DNA of 21,035 nt from Verrucomicrobia bacterium UBA740 (GCA_002298665.1 DBKW01000050.1:9475-30509), one strand, 5' to 3'. Positions 1 through 5,865 are shown, counted from the first letter of the stretch. The notes: generated from the sequence alone by a model not told the origin. Made by a program: numbers and translations.

Positions 1-965
1 TCCAGCACGTTTTCCGGCACGCGCGGGCGTTTGTATTCGGACTTCTTCTTCAAGATCGCCAGGCGCGTTTCGTAGCCAGGCGCCTCGATTTCCTGCACCA
101 TTCCCCCCATAAAGCGCGAAATAAGACGCGCGTCCAGAGCGGACAGGTTCTTGGGCGAGACGTCCGATGTCATGACAATCTGCTTGTGCTGGGTCGTCAG
201 GTAGTTGAAGGTGTTGAAAAACTCTTCTTGGCACTGCTTGCCGCGCTGCAGAAATTGGATGTCGTCTATGAGCAAAACGTCGAAATAACGGTATCTTTGG
301 CGCAATTTCTCGCCTTCGTTATTCGAAATCGCGTTGACGTACTCGTTCAGGAACGTTTCCGCCGTCAAATAGCAGACGGAAAGTTTCGGATTCGTGCGCA
401 GAATCTCGTTGCCGATCGCCTGCATGAGATGCGTTTTGCCGAGTCCCGTGCCCCCGTGTATGAAAAGCGGGTTGAGCCCCTTTTCTCCCGGATGTGCCGC
501 GACACCCTTCGCGGAGGCGAAAGCCCAGCTGTTGGAGGGACCTTCGACGAATTCCTGGAACGTGTAGCTGGGATCGAGCGGCAGCGTCGAAATCATGGAC
601 GGGTTTTCAGCCCCTGAAGTGCCGCGTTCGCGGCGGTCGGGGGAAGTTTCCTCGTATTTCGGCGCGATAATCTTCTGCTGGGCCGATGGATCGCAGGCAA
701 ATTCGATTTTGCAATCCTTCGGACCCCCGGCCAAAACGATGCAACTGGCGATCTTGTCGCTGAAATGGCTCCCCAGGTATTCCGCGGCATACGAATTGGA
801 CGTCAACACGGTGAACGTATCGTTTTCGGCCGAAACGCGCGTAATCATCTTGAAATAGCGCGAGGCCTGCTGCTTCTCCTCTTCGGAGGGCAGTGTCGAG
901 ATGTAAATCGCCAGCGCCCGCGTCCACAAGTCGCTCGATATACTCTGATTGTCGTCTATGCTCAT
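1..965 (-). CDS. dnaA: Chromosomal replication initiator DnaA (partial, C-terminus beyond window edge)
   Basis: AAA+ initiator that binds DnaA boxes and opens oriC. I translated it by hand from the ATG at 965-963; 321 residues are visible, beginning MSIDDNQSISSDLW. Residues 1-100 fit domain I plus linker. The AAA+ domain starts near 130 and has Walker A GGTGLGKTH (171-179), Walker B LLIDDIQFL (231-239) and a sensor-1-like MTSDVSP (265-271), followed by LDARLISRF (278-286), where family members carry the box VII arginine. Domain IV, which binds DNA, is missing because the window ends. No clear Shine-Dalgarno sequence precedes the ATG; a candidate promoter puts the transcript start about 25 nt upstream. 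It follows mnmG in the same direction after 134 bp and points away from the putative origin. Family identity is secure. Confidence 0.97.
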   Translation of the reverse strand, partial: MSIDDNQSISSDLWTRALAIYISTLPSEEEKQQASRYFKMITRVSAENDTFTVLTSNSYAAEYLGSHFSDKIASCIVLAGGPKDCKIEFACDPSAQQKIIAPKYEETSPDRRERGTSGAENPSMISTLPLDPSYTFQEFVEGPSNSWAFASAKGVAAHPGEKGLNPLFIHGGTGLGKTHLMQAIGNEILRTNPKLSVCYLTAETFLNEYVNAISNNEGEKLRQRYRYFDVLLIDDIQFLQRGKQCQEEFFNTFNYLTTQHKQIVMTSDVSPKNLSALDARLISRFMGGMVQEIEAPGYETRLAILKKKSEYKRPRVPENVL

Positions 966-997
966 TGTTCAGTGAATACGAATCTTCGTAGGCCTAC

Positions 998-1026
998 AAT
1001 ATACCATATTTCGCCTGAAATTGCAC
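998..1026 (-). promoter_or_regulatory. Candidate dnaA promoter with extended -10
   Basis: Read on the minus strand: TATATT at 1003-998, preceded by TGG (1006-1004) to give the extended -10 TGGTATATT. A weak -35 GTGCAA (1026-1021, 3 of 6 matches to TTGACA) lies 17 bp upstream. The start site would be near 990, leaving a leader of about 25 nt before the dnaA ATG. The extended -10 agrees with the other promoters proposed in this window. Confidence 0.55.
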
Positions 1027-1053
1027 GCGGAAAAAGTAAACAGCTATTGTCAA

Positions 1054-1078
1054 CTTATCTACACCGAATGTAGATAAG
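1054..1078. promoter_or_regulatory. Inverted pair of DnaA-box-like sites upstream of dnaA
   Basis: A perfect 10-bp inverted repeat: CTTATCTACA (1054-1063), spacer CCGAA, TGTAGATAAG (1069-1078). Each arm contains TTATCTACA, one base off the E. coli DnaA box TTATCCACA. The same 9-mer recurs at 3241-3249. It lies just upstream of the dnaA promoter's -35 region, where DnaA autoregulation is known in many bacteria. No T-run follows the hairpin in the mnmG transcript direction, so a terminator for mnmG is less likely. DnaA binding is inferred. Confidence 0.6.
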
Positions 1079-1099
1079 TCCATAAGTCCTCGTTTTTAA

Positions 1100-3058
1100 T
1101 CAAATATGCCCTCTTTTGATGATGATCGCCAAAACCGCGATATCCGCCGGATTTACCCCGGGGATGCGTCCGGCCTGGGCGAGGGTTTCGGGCTGCACCT
1201 TCTTCAGTTTTTCACGGCTCTCGAAACGGACCGCCGTGCACTTGGAATAGTCCAACCAATTCGGAATTTTGATGTTTTCGTCCATTTTCGCACGGATGGC
1301 GGCCTTTTTCTCTTGTTCGATATACGGCGCATAATGTTGCCTGATGGACCGGATGCGCCCCAGTTCGTCGACCGAGAAGTAGCGCGCGACGAGCGCGGCG
1401 TTTTCGCCGAATGCCGCGGTGAATTCCGTCCCCGTCATCGGCCCGGCCGGAGTCTTGCCGTGCCGATCGGGCGTATCGAAAAACCGTAGATAACTTTCCG
1501 CGAGGTCCACGGCGCGCAGGTAGTCCGCCGGGACGACCCCGACGCGCCGCGCGGCTTCTTTCAGGCGAAAACGCGCGTTGTCCTGGCGCAGCAAGAGGCG
1601 GCGCTCGGCGCGACTCGTGAACATGCGGTACGGCTCGTCCGTCCCCTTCGTCACCAGATCGTCCACCATCACGCCGATATAGGCGTCCTGCCGGCTGAGG
1701 ACGAGCGGCTCCTCCCCTTTCGCCGCGAACGCGGCGTTGATTCCAGCGAGAATACCCTGCGCCGCGGCTTCCTCGTAGCCGGTCGTACCGTTGATCTGTC
1801 CGGCGAAATACAAACCCGGTATCCGCTTCGATTCGAGCGTATGCTTCAATTCCCGCGCGTCAATGCCGTCGTACTCGATCGCGTAGGCGTAGGCGAGAAA
1901 TTCCGCCTTCTCGAGCCCCTTCACGGAATGCACCATCTCCTCCTGTACGGACCGCGGCAGACAGCAGCTGAGGCCGTTCGGATAGATCACCGTGCCGGCG
2001 GCGTCCTCCGGTTCGAGCATGACATGGTGGTGATCGGCCGTGAAGCGGACGATTTTATCCTCTATCGACGGACAATACCGCACGCCCGTGCCGGTGATGG
2101 CCCCGCCGTACAAGGCGGAGTCCGCCAAATGGTCGCGGATGATCCGGTGGGTTTCGGGATTGGTGAACGTGAGCCAGCACGGCAAATCGGGGAGTTTGCC
2201 AGTGTTCCATGTGGAACAATCCGTATTATCTGTCCCGTTTTCCGTCCCGGATTCTCCTCCGGATGTGTTCCACGTGGAACAATTGGACGGGTCATGTTCC
2301 ACGTGGAACACTGGACGCGGCATTTCGCCGTCCTGGCGCGTGCAGACGCTGAAATCGCAGGTGGACGCCTTGAGCCGCGGCGGTGTGCCGGTCTTGAGCC
2401 GGATAAGACGGAAACCGAGCCGGGCGAGCGAGGCGGACATTTCATTTACTGCGGGGCGTCCGTCGCCGCCGCTTTCGGTGCACTCTTTGCCGATCCAAGT
2501 CCGTCCCCGAAGGGTCGTGCCGGCGGTGATGACGACCGACCGGGCGAAAAAGGAGCCGTGATGCTCGGTTCGGATCCCGCGGCAGATGGCGTGGAGTTGG
2601 GATACCGTATCCGGATTTCCGTACCCCGCATCCGGATTTTCGACCCCCGCGGTCGGGTGGCTCGGGGAAGGGTCCGTCAGGATCTCGAGCGCGGCATCTT
2701 CCAATACGGTGAGGTTGGGGGTGGAAGCGACGACGCGCTGCATGCGCAGGGTGTATTCCTTCTTGGCGCACTGGGCGCGGGTCGCGTGCACGGCCGGTCC
2801 GCGGCTGAGGTTGAGGGTCTTCGCCTGCAGGGCGGTCGCGTCCGCATTGCGGCCCATTTCGCCGCCCAGGGCGTCCAGTTCGTAGACGAGGTGGCTTTTG
2901 GCGAGTCCGCCGATCGAGGGATTGCAGGGCATGCGCGCGAGGGCGTCCCGGCGCGCGGTGACGAGAAGGGTGGCGCACCCCATGCGCGCGGCGATAAGCG
3001 CCGCTTCGCTCCCGGCATGTCCGCCGCCCACTACGATTACATCATACTGTGTATTCAT
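1100..3058 (-). CDS. mnmG: tRNA uridine-5-carboxymethylaminomethyl synthesis enzyme MnmG (GidA)
   Basis: FAD-dependent partner of MnmE; together they install the cmnm5 group on wobble uridine-34 of certain tRNAs. The 652 residues start MNTQYDVIVVGGGHAGSEAA, with the FAD-binding GGGHAGSEAA at 11-20. Family blocks seen are MPCNPSIGGLAKSHLVYELDALGGEMG, GTTLRGRTWIG, RLKTGTPPR, FAGQINGTTGYEEAAAQGILAGINA and FTSRAERRLLLRQDNA. It is longer than E. coli MnmG (629 residues) because of two low-complexity insertions. One, at about 135-150, is a 7-residue tandem repeat (AGVENPD/AGYGNPD). The other, at about 251-293, is encoded by three parS-like palindromes (FHVEH, CSTWNT, CSTWNT). The ATG at 3058 is followed immediately by the FAD-fold strand, so the start is firm. 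It lies between dnaA and the putative oriC; mnmG also adjoins oriC in E. coli. Confidence 0.96.
   Translation of the reverse strand: MNTQYDVIVVGGGHAGSEAALIAARMGCATLLVTARRDALARMPCNPSIGGLAKSHLVYELDALGGEMGRNADATALQAKTLNLSRGPAVHATRAQCAKKEYTLRMQRVVASTPNLTVLEDAALEILTDPSPSHPTAGVENPDAGYGNPDTVSQLHAICRGIRTEHHGSFFARSVVITAGTTLRGRTWIGKECTESGGDGRPAVNEMSASLARLGFRLIRLKTGTPPRLKASTCDFSVCTRQDGEMPRPVFHVEHDPSNCSTWNTSGGESGTENGTDNTDCSTWNTGKLPDLPCWLTFTNPETHRIIRDHLADSALYGGAITGTGVRYCPSIEDKIVRFTADHHHVMLEPEDAAGTVIYPNGLSCCLPRSVQEEMVHSVKGLEKAEFLAYAYAIEYDGIDARELKHTLESKRIPGLYFAGQINGTTGYEEAAAQGILAGINAAFAAKGEEPLVLSRQDAYIGVMVDDLVTKGTDEPYRMFTSRAERRLLLRQDNARFRLKEAARRVGVVPADYLRAVDLAESYLRFFDTPDRHGKTPAGPMTGTEFTAAFGENAALVARYFSVDELGRIRSIRQHYAPYIEQEKKAAIRAKMDENIKIPNWLDYSKCTAVRFESREKLKKVQPETLAQAGRIPGVNPADIAVLAIIIKRGHI
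2203..2218. other. parS-like centromere site 1 (one mismatch)
   Basis: TGTTCCATGTGGAACA, one base from the perfect palindrome TGTTCCACGTGGAACA, which matches the known chromosomal parS bound by ParB. In the mnmG frame it encodes CSTWNT (residues 281-286). Its centre is 63 bp from that of site 2. Confidence 0.8.
2266..2281. other. parS centromere site 2 (perfect palindrome)
   Basis: TGTTCCACGTGGAACA, a perfect 16-bp palindrome identical to a well-known form of chromosomal parS. It encodes CSTWNT (residues 260-265) of MnmG. ParB would load here and spread; parA and parB are not in this window. Confidence 0.9.
2295..2310. other. parS centromere site 3 (perfect palindrome)
   Basis: A second perfect TGTTCCACGTGGAACA, centred 29 bp from site 2 and read in a different register of mnmG, where it gives FHVEH (residues 251-255). 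A different codon phase with the same DNA word shows that DNA, not peptide, is conserved. Confidence 0.9.
2609..2650 (-). repeat. Two-unit 21-bp tandem repeat inside mnmG
   Basis: Two adjacent 21-bp units (2609-2629 and 2630-2650) differ at 3 positions. Each begins ATCCGGATTT on the plus strand and ends CCCCGC. In MnmG they encode AGVENPD then AGYGNPD (residues 137-150), in a stretch absent from E. coli MnmG. This looks like slippage expansion of a surface loop. Confidence 0.75.
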
Positions 3059-3074
3059 GGCTTGAATGGCTACT

Positions 3075-3104
3075 ATTATAGCAAATTATCTACCGGTTTG
3101 TGAA
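3075..3104 (-). promoter_or_regulatory. Candidate mnmG promoter overlapping DnaA-like boxes
   Basis: On the minus strand: -35 TTCACA (3104-3099, 5 of 6), 18-bp spacer, extended -10 TGCTATAAT (3083-3075). The start site would be near 3068, giving a short leader of about 10 nt before the ATG at 3058. The DnaA-like 9-mer at 3086-3094 lies in the spacer and another overlaps the -35, so DnaA binding could repress mnmG. Confidence 0.6.
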
Positions 3105-3240
3105 CAGTTTTAATTTTGTCGTTATGGGAAGCCATAAGTGAAGGAAAATCCCCTAAACAAGTTAAAAAGGCGGAATATAACATAAATCTAACAGGTGTCA
3201 AGGGAGAAGTTATCACTTCTTTTCAACATTTACTGACAAG

Positions 3241-3249
3241 TTATCTACA
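3241..3249 (+). promoter_or_regulatory. DnaA-box-like site TTATCTACA
   Basis: Third exact copy in the window of TTATCTACA; the others are the inverted pair at 1055-1063 and 1069-1077. All three fall in the two AT-rich gaps flanking mnmG. One mismatch to the E. coli consensus. Confidence 0.55.
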
Positions 3250-3307
3250 ATGTAAACAAAAAGGGAGCGGTATCCCCATGCAAGTCGGGCGGAATCCAAA
3301 AGGGGGC

Positions 3308-3336
3308 TTGCCAAAGCGCGGCGGAAATGCTAAAAT
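3308..3336 (+). promoter_or_regulatory. Candidate flavodoxin promoter
   Basis: -35 TTGCCA (3308-3313, 5 of 6), 17-bp spacer, extended -10 TGCTAAAAT (3328-3336). The start site would be near 3343 and the leader about 38 nt. This is the best -35/-10 pair in the window. Confidence 0.65.
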
Positions 3337-3380
3337 TATCCTCGTCTAACTTTTAGGAAGTTTAAGAAAGGAACAAAAGA

Positions 3381-3878
3381 ATGGAAAAAGTCCATGTGGT
3401 ATACGGCAGCACGACCGGTACGACCGAGACGATCGCGCTTCGGCTGGCGAACGATTTCGGTACGCGTGCGATCAACATAGCCGGGGCGGACGTTTCGGCG
3501 TTCGACGCGGAAGTCCTGCTTCTGGGGTCCTCGACGTGGGGTTGCGGGGATTTGCAGGACGACTGGTACGGCGGGCTGGATCTGCTCGGCAACCTCGATT
3601 TGTCGGGCAAAAAGGTCGCCGTTTTCGGGTGCGGGGATTCCGTGGGGTTCCCGGATACGTTCTGCGACGCGCTGGCGATTCTGGCGGATAAAGCGGTGGA
3701 ACGGGGCGCGGAACTCATTGGACGCTTGCCGGCTTCGGCGTTCCCGGGTGTTTCCTCGCGCTGTCTGCAGGACGGCCGGCTTATCGGGCTGGCGCTGGAC
3801 GAGCTGAACGAGCCCGGGGAAACGGACGGACGGATTGCCGCGTTTGAAGAGTCCGTAAGAAAGGACGCGGCGTTGTGA
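3381..3878 (+). CDS. fldA: Long-chain flavodoxin
   Basis: Small FMN electron carrier of the cytoplasm, serving low-potential redox enzymes. The 165 residues begin MEKVHVVYGSTTGTTE; STTGTTE at 10-16 is the FMN-phosphate loop. SSTWGCGDLQDDW (50-62) is the first flavin-stacking loop, with the Trp at 53. GCGDSVGFPDTFCDA (83-97) is the second. Aligned to E. coli FldA (GCGDQEDYAEYFCDA), the stacking Tyr is replaced by Phe90. The loop at about 113-140 (PASAFPGVSSRCLQDGR) puts it in the long-chain class. AAGGA (3367-3371) precedes the ATG. It stands alone between its own promoter and a strong terminator. The fldA/fldB distinction cannot be made from sequence alone. Confidence 0.92.
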   Translation: MEKVHVVYGSTTGTTETIALRLANDFGTRAINIAGADVSAFDAEVLLLGSSTWGCGDLQDDWYGGLDLLGNLDLSGKKVAVFGCGDSVGFPDTFCDALAILADKAVERGAELIGRLPASAFPGVSSRCLQDGRLIGLALDELNEPGETDGRIAAFEESVRKDAAL

Positions 3879-3884
3879 GGCGCA

Positions 3885-3915
3885 AGGCTTGTGTTTTGGC
3901 GACACAAGCCTTTTT
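3885..3915 (+). terminator. Rho-independent terminator after flavodoxin gene
   Basis: Perfect 10-bp stem AGGCTTGTGT (3885-3894) / ACACAAGCCT (3902-3911), 7-nt loop, running into TTTTT. It begins 6 nt after the stop codon at 3876-3878. Confidence 0.9.
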
Positions 3916-3930
3916 CGTCCGTCTATTTTG

Positions 3931-3972
3931 GAAAACTCCATGGGGGATTTGGGAAAACCCCGTGGAGTTTTC
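3931..3972. repeat. 42-nt structured intergenic repeat, copy 1
   Basis: 15-bp stem GAAAACTCCATGGGG (3931-3945) / CCCCGTGGAGTTTTC (3958-3972) with one T-G wobble, 12-nt loop GATTTGGGAAAA. Copy 2 at 9680-9721 has the same architecture, GGGG/CCCC inner stem, AAAAC/GTTTT outer stem and near-identical loop. The stem bases differ by paired changes. It lies 15 nt beyond the flavodoxin terminator, so it need not be that gene's terminator. Confidence 0.8.
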
Positions 3973-4012
3973 TGTAAAAGCGTGCGGGTGACGCATTCGG
4001 GGGCCGTCGGCC

Positions 4013-4249
4013 GCAATTCAGTTTTGTGGAGTCCCCAAAATTTCAGCAGAACGTGCCGATCACGCTCTAAATACAGGGTTTGGGCGATTGGGCACATGTA
4101 CTGGATGTCTCAGATCGTCCCGCGGGCCATCTAGCAGAAATCTCACCTTGTTTCGCCGGAACGGCCACCCCGTTGCGCCGGGACGGGCACATGAAAAGTT
4201 CTGGGAGAGTCCAGAATTCAGTTTTACCTCCCAAGGAGGCTCTTTTTTT
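4013..4249 (+). ncRNA. Possible structured leader or small RNA upstream of upp (unidentified)
   Basis: I find no credible protein gene here. It contains several potential stems: a near-palindrome TTTTGTGGAGTCCCCAAAA (4022-4040); GTGCCGATC (4053-4061) pairing with GATTGGGCAC (4086-4095) with one bulge; TTCTGG/CCAGAA (4199-4204/4211-4216); and a terminator-like hairpin at 4227-4249. GGGCACATG occurs twice (4090-4098 and 4185-4193), so GTGCC could pair with either. AATTCAGTTTT also occurs twice, near both ends (4015-4025 and 4215-4225). It does not match my memory of tRNA, tmRNA, SRP RNA or RNase P RNA. No strong promoter is seen, so transcription is unproven. Confidence 0.25.
4227..4249 (+). 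terminator. Terminator-like hairpin just upstream of upp promoter
   Basis: CCTCC (4227-4231), loop CAA, GGAGG (4235-4239), then CTC and seven T residues (4243-4249). The stem is short but GC-rich and the T-run is the longest in the window. It ends 31 nt before the upp ATG and abuts the candidate upp -10, so it either ends an upstream transcript or acts as an attenuator for upp. Confidence 0.6.
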
Positions 4250-4257
4250 GATATAAT
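4249..4257 (+). promoter_or_regulatory. Candidate upp extended -10 element
   Basis: TGATATAAT, an extended -10 with a consensus TATAAT (4252-4257). At a 17-bp spacing the -35 position (4229-4234, TCCCAA) falls within the terminator stem and is poor. Start near 4264; AGGAGA (4267-4272) then serves the ATG at 4280, giving a very short leader. Confidence 0.5.
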
Positions 4258-4279
4258 ATACGGCGCAGGAGAATATGGC

Positions 4280-4900
4280 ATGCATACGATATTGAATCAT
4301 CCGCTGGTGAACCACCGGGTTGCGCTGATGCGCGACCAGGCTACGCCGCCCAAGCTTTTTCGTGAATTGGTGAACGAAATCACCACGTTTTTGGCCTACG
4401 AGGCGTTGAAAGACGTCCGCGTGAGGGAAGTGCCGGTCCAGACGCCCGTGGCGAAAACGACGGGGAAGCTGGTGGACGAACATGTCGTGCTGGTGCCGAT
4501 TCTGCGCGCGGGGATGGGGATGCTGGATGCGATGCTGCATGTTTTGCCGTGCGCGAAAGTCGGTGTTCTGGGGATGCAGCGCAACGAGGAGACGGCCGAG
4601 CCCATCCCGTACTACGCGAAAGTCCCGCCGGCGAAAGGGGAGGAGCTGGCGATTGTGATAGACCCGATGCTGGCCACGGGCGGGAGCGCCTGCGACGCGG
4701 TCTCCCAATTGCACAAATTGGGCTACAAACGCGTCAAATTCCTCAATCTCGTTTCCGCCCCCGAGGGACTGGCCCGGTTCGAGAAGGAGCATCCGGACGT
4801 GCCGGTCTGGTCCGCGGCGCTGGACGAGCGGCTCAACAGCCACTACTACATCGTGCCGGGGCTGGGGGACGCGGGCGACCGCATTTTCGGCACACTTTAA
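4280..4900 (+). CDS. upp: Uracil phosphoribosyltransferase
   Basis: Salvages uracil: uracil + PRPP to UMP + pyrophosphate. The 206 residues (usual length about 208) start MHTILNHPLVNHRVALMRD. Family marks are LFRELVNEITTFLAYEA (33-49), PILRAGMGMLDAML and the PRPP loop DPMLATGGSA (128-137); the C-terminal uracil-binding end reads YIVPGLGDAGDRIFGTL. I chose the ATG at 4280 because it matches the family N-terminus and has AGGAGA 7 nt upstream; the open frame extends upstream to 4088 but that part resembles nothing. It has its own extended -10. Two nucleobase permease genes follow within 5 kb, which fits a salvage theme although they are not in one tight operon with upp. Confidence 0.96.
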   Translation: MHTILNHPLVNHRVALMRDQATPPKLFRELVNEITTFLAYEALKDVRVREVPVQTPVAKTTGKLVDEHVVLVPILRAGMGMLDAMLHVLPCAKVGVLGMQRNEETAEPIPYYAKVPPAKGEELAIVIDPMLATGGSACDAVSQLHKLGYKRVKFLNLVSAPEGLARFEKEHPDVPVWSAALDERLNSHYYIVPGLGDAGDRIFGTL

Positions 4901-4910
4901 CGCCAGTTTA

Positions 4911-4919
4911 TGGTATAAT
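4911..4919 (+). promoter_or_regulatory. Candidate extended -10 downstream of upp
   Basis: TGGTATAAT starts 11 nt after the upp stop codon. No good -35 is seen at 16-18 bp. It would drive the region holding the unrecognised gene at 5176-5865, with a leader of about 250 nt, or the small frame at 4947. Confidence 0.45.
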
Positions 4920-4946
4920 AAAGCCTGAAAGGTTGAGAACAGCGGC

Positions 4947-5198
4947 ATGATGGCGTTTTTCCGGAGATTTCGCAATTCATTACGCCCGACAGTTGGCGGA
5001 GCATACGTCCCGCGGCGTGTGTTTGCGTCTGATTTGGCGGTCAAACGCCAAGACGATCATGCTGGGAAAGTCCGCGCATCGGTTTCGTTGCCGGCGCGTG
5101 GAAGTGTGGCGCTTTCACGTCTGCCCGTCTTGACGGAGGGCGAACGAACGGCTCGCATTCAACGGATGGCAAGTTATGACTTCTCTCCGCATAACTGA
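4947..5198 (+). CDS. Small hypothetical open frame (doubtful)
   Basis: An 83-residue frame starting MMAFFRRFRNSLRPTVGGAY, rich in Arg and without a recognisable domain. Only a weak AAAGG (4928-4932) lies upstream, too far from the ATG. Its end overlaps the next gene by 23 bp in another frame. The candidate promoter at 4911-4919 lies just upstream. The stretch 4901-5175 could equally be an untranslated leader; it holds a small TTGGCG/CGCCAA hairpin (5034-5039/5046-5051). I give it low weight. Confidence 0.2.
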   Translation: MMAFFRRFRNSLRPTVGGAYVPRRVFASDLAVKRQDDHAGKVRASVSLPARGSVALSRLPVLTEGERTARIQRMASYDFSPHN

Positions 5199-5865
5199 CA
5201 TTCAGGGTCTCTACGCGCAGGCGGAGTCGGCCATCAAGCGCTATGAGCGCGTCGGCCTCGACAATTTGGTTGCGGCGATCAATGAATTGCGCTATGCCGG
5301 CCAGCATGTCTTGGCGGCGGCCGCATCGGACGACGCAGAAGAGAAAACGAAACACCTTCTCCGTGCGGAACGCCATTGCGAACGCGCCCGCTATGATGCG
5401 CAGGAGTCTACGATTGTCGCACTTTTGGAAGGATTTGCAACGATTCGGAATCTGGAGCTCACGGATTCGGAATTGAAGGAGGTCTTGCCCGATTGGCAAG
5501 AAATGCTCGGAAGGGCAAGTCATGCGCAAAAATATCTCGCACAAGCGGGAAATGTCAAAAATGTCGCGCCGGAAGAACTTGACGGGGCGATTGCCGACTT
5601 GATGAATGCCCACGAAAAGCTGTGCGCGGTTGAACCGCTGATCATGGGGTTGCGTCAGAAGAAAATAGCCGCGATCGACGCCGCGCGGCAGGCGGAGGAG
5701 GATCGGCGTGTGGCGGCGGAAGAGATGCGGCAGAATGCGCAGCGAACGGAAGAGGATCGTCGCTATGTCCGTTCAATCATGCTGGCCTGGATTGGCTTGG
5801 TCGTCGGACTTCTTGGCTTTGCCGCCAGTGTCTTTGGCATAATCCTGGCGATGAAAGATTTGTAA
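5176..5865 (+). CDS. Hypothetical coiled-coil protein with C-terminal membrane anchor
   Basis: I do not recognise this family. The 229 residues start MTSLRITDIQGLYAQAESAIKRYERVG. Residues 1-155 look all-helical with no signal peptide. Residues 160-198 are a highly charged Glu/Arg/Gln helix, likely a coiled coil (AARQAEEDRRVAAEEM). Residues 202-225 (MLAWIGLVVGLLGFAASVFG and on) form one membrane segment, with only KDL after it. This is a tail-anchored layout with the bulk probably in the cytoplasm. The start has only a weak GGA (5164-5166). The codons look less GC-biased than those of neighbours, and the gene sits alone between upp and the permease operon, so it may be an accessory insertion. 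Confidence 0.7.
   Translation: MTSLRITDIQGLYAQAESAIKRYERVGLDNLVAAINELRYAGQHVLAAAASDDAEEKTKHLLRAERHCERARYDAQESTIVALLEGFATIRNLELTDSELKEVLPDWQEMLGRASHAQKYLAQAGNVKNVAPEELDGAIADLMNAHEKLCAVEPLIMGLRQKKIAAIDAARQAEEDRRVAAEEMRQNAQRTEEDRRYVRSIMLAWIGLVVGLLGFAASVFGIILAMKDL

Larger units (their letters stand above)
3059..3300. other. Putative chromosomal replication origin (oriC)
   Basis: The segment is AT-rich (137 of 210 bases A/T in 3061-3270) within a GC-rich window. It lies exactly where gene polarity diverges: dnaA and mnmG go left and everything accepted to the right goes right, as expected for leading-strand genes leaving an origin. It holds DnaA-box-like TTATCTACA (3241-3249), TTATCTACC (3086-3094) and, on the minus strand, CTGTTCACA (3107-3099). 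AT-rich runs near 3107-3130 and 3160-3195 could unwind. The mnmG promoter lies inside it. I see no convincing protein gene here. The alternative is that the dnaA-mnmG gap (966-1099) is, or is part of, the origin. Confidence 0.6.

Noticed and set aside
1048..1053. TTGACA (minus strand) as the dnaA -35
   Set aside because: No -10-like sequence lies 16-18 bp downstream; the extended -10 at 1006-998 is too far away.
1841..3103. A 420-codon plus-strand open frame opposite mnmG
   Set aside because: Antisense to a clear MnmG; the peptides CVPRGT and FHVEH in it are translated parS palindromes.
3116..3349. A 77-codon frame with a TTG start within the putative origin
   Set aside because: No ribosome-binding site, no domain, and it crosses the AT-rich segment and the flavodoxin promoter.
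3336..4097. A 253-codon minus-strand frame across the flavodoxin gene and the following gap
   Set aside because: It runs antisense through flavodoxin, its terminator and the structured repeat, with no recognisable domain.
3879..4279. tRNA, tmRNA, SRP RNA or RNase P RNA in the gap before upp
   Set aside because: I found no T-loop, CCA end, SRP core or P4-type conserved segments; only generic hairpins and a terminator.
4067..5044. A 325-codon minus-strand frame opposite upp
   Set aside because: Antisense to upp, with His/Arg-rich shadow composition.
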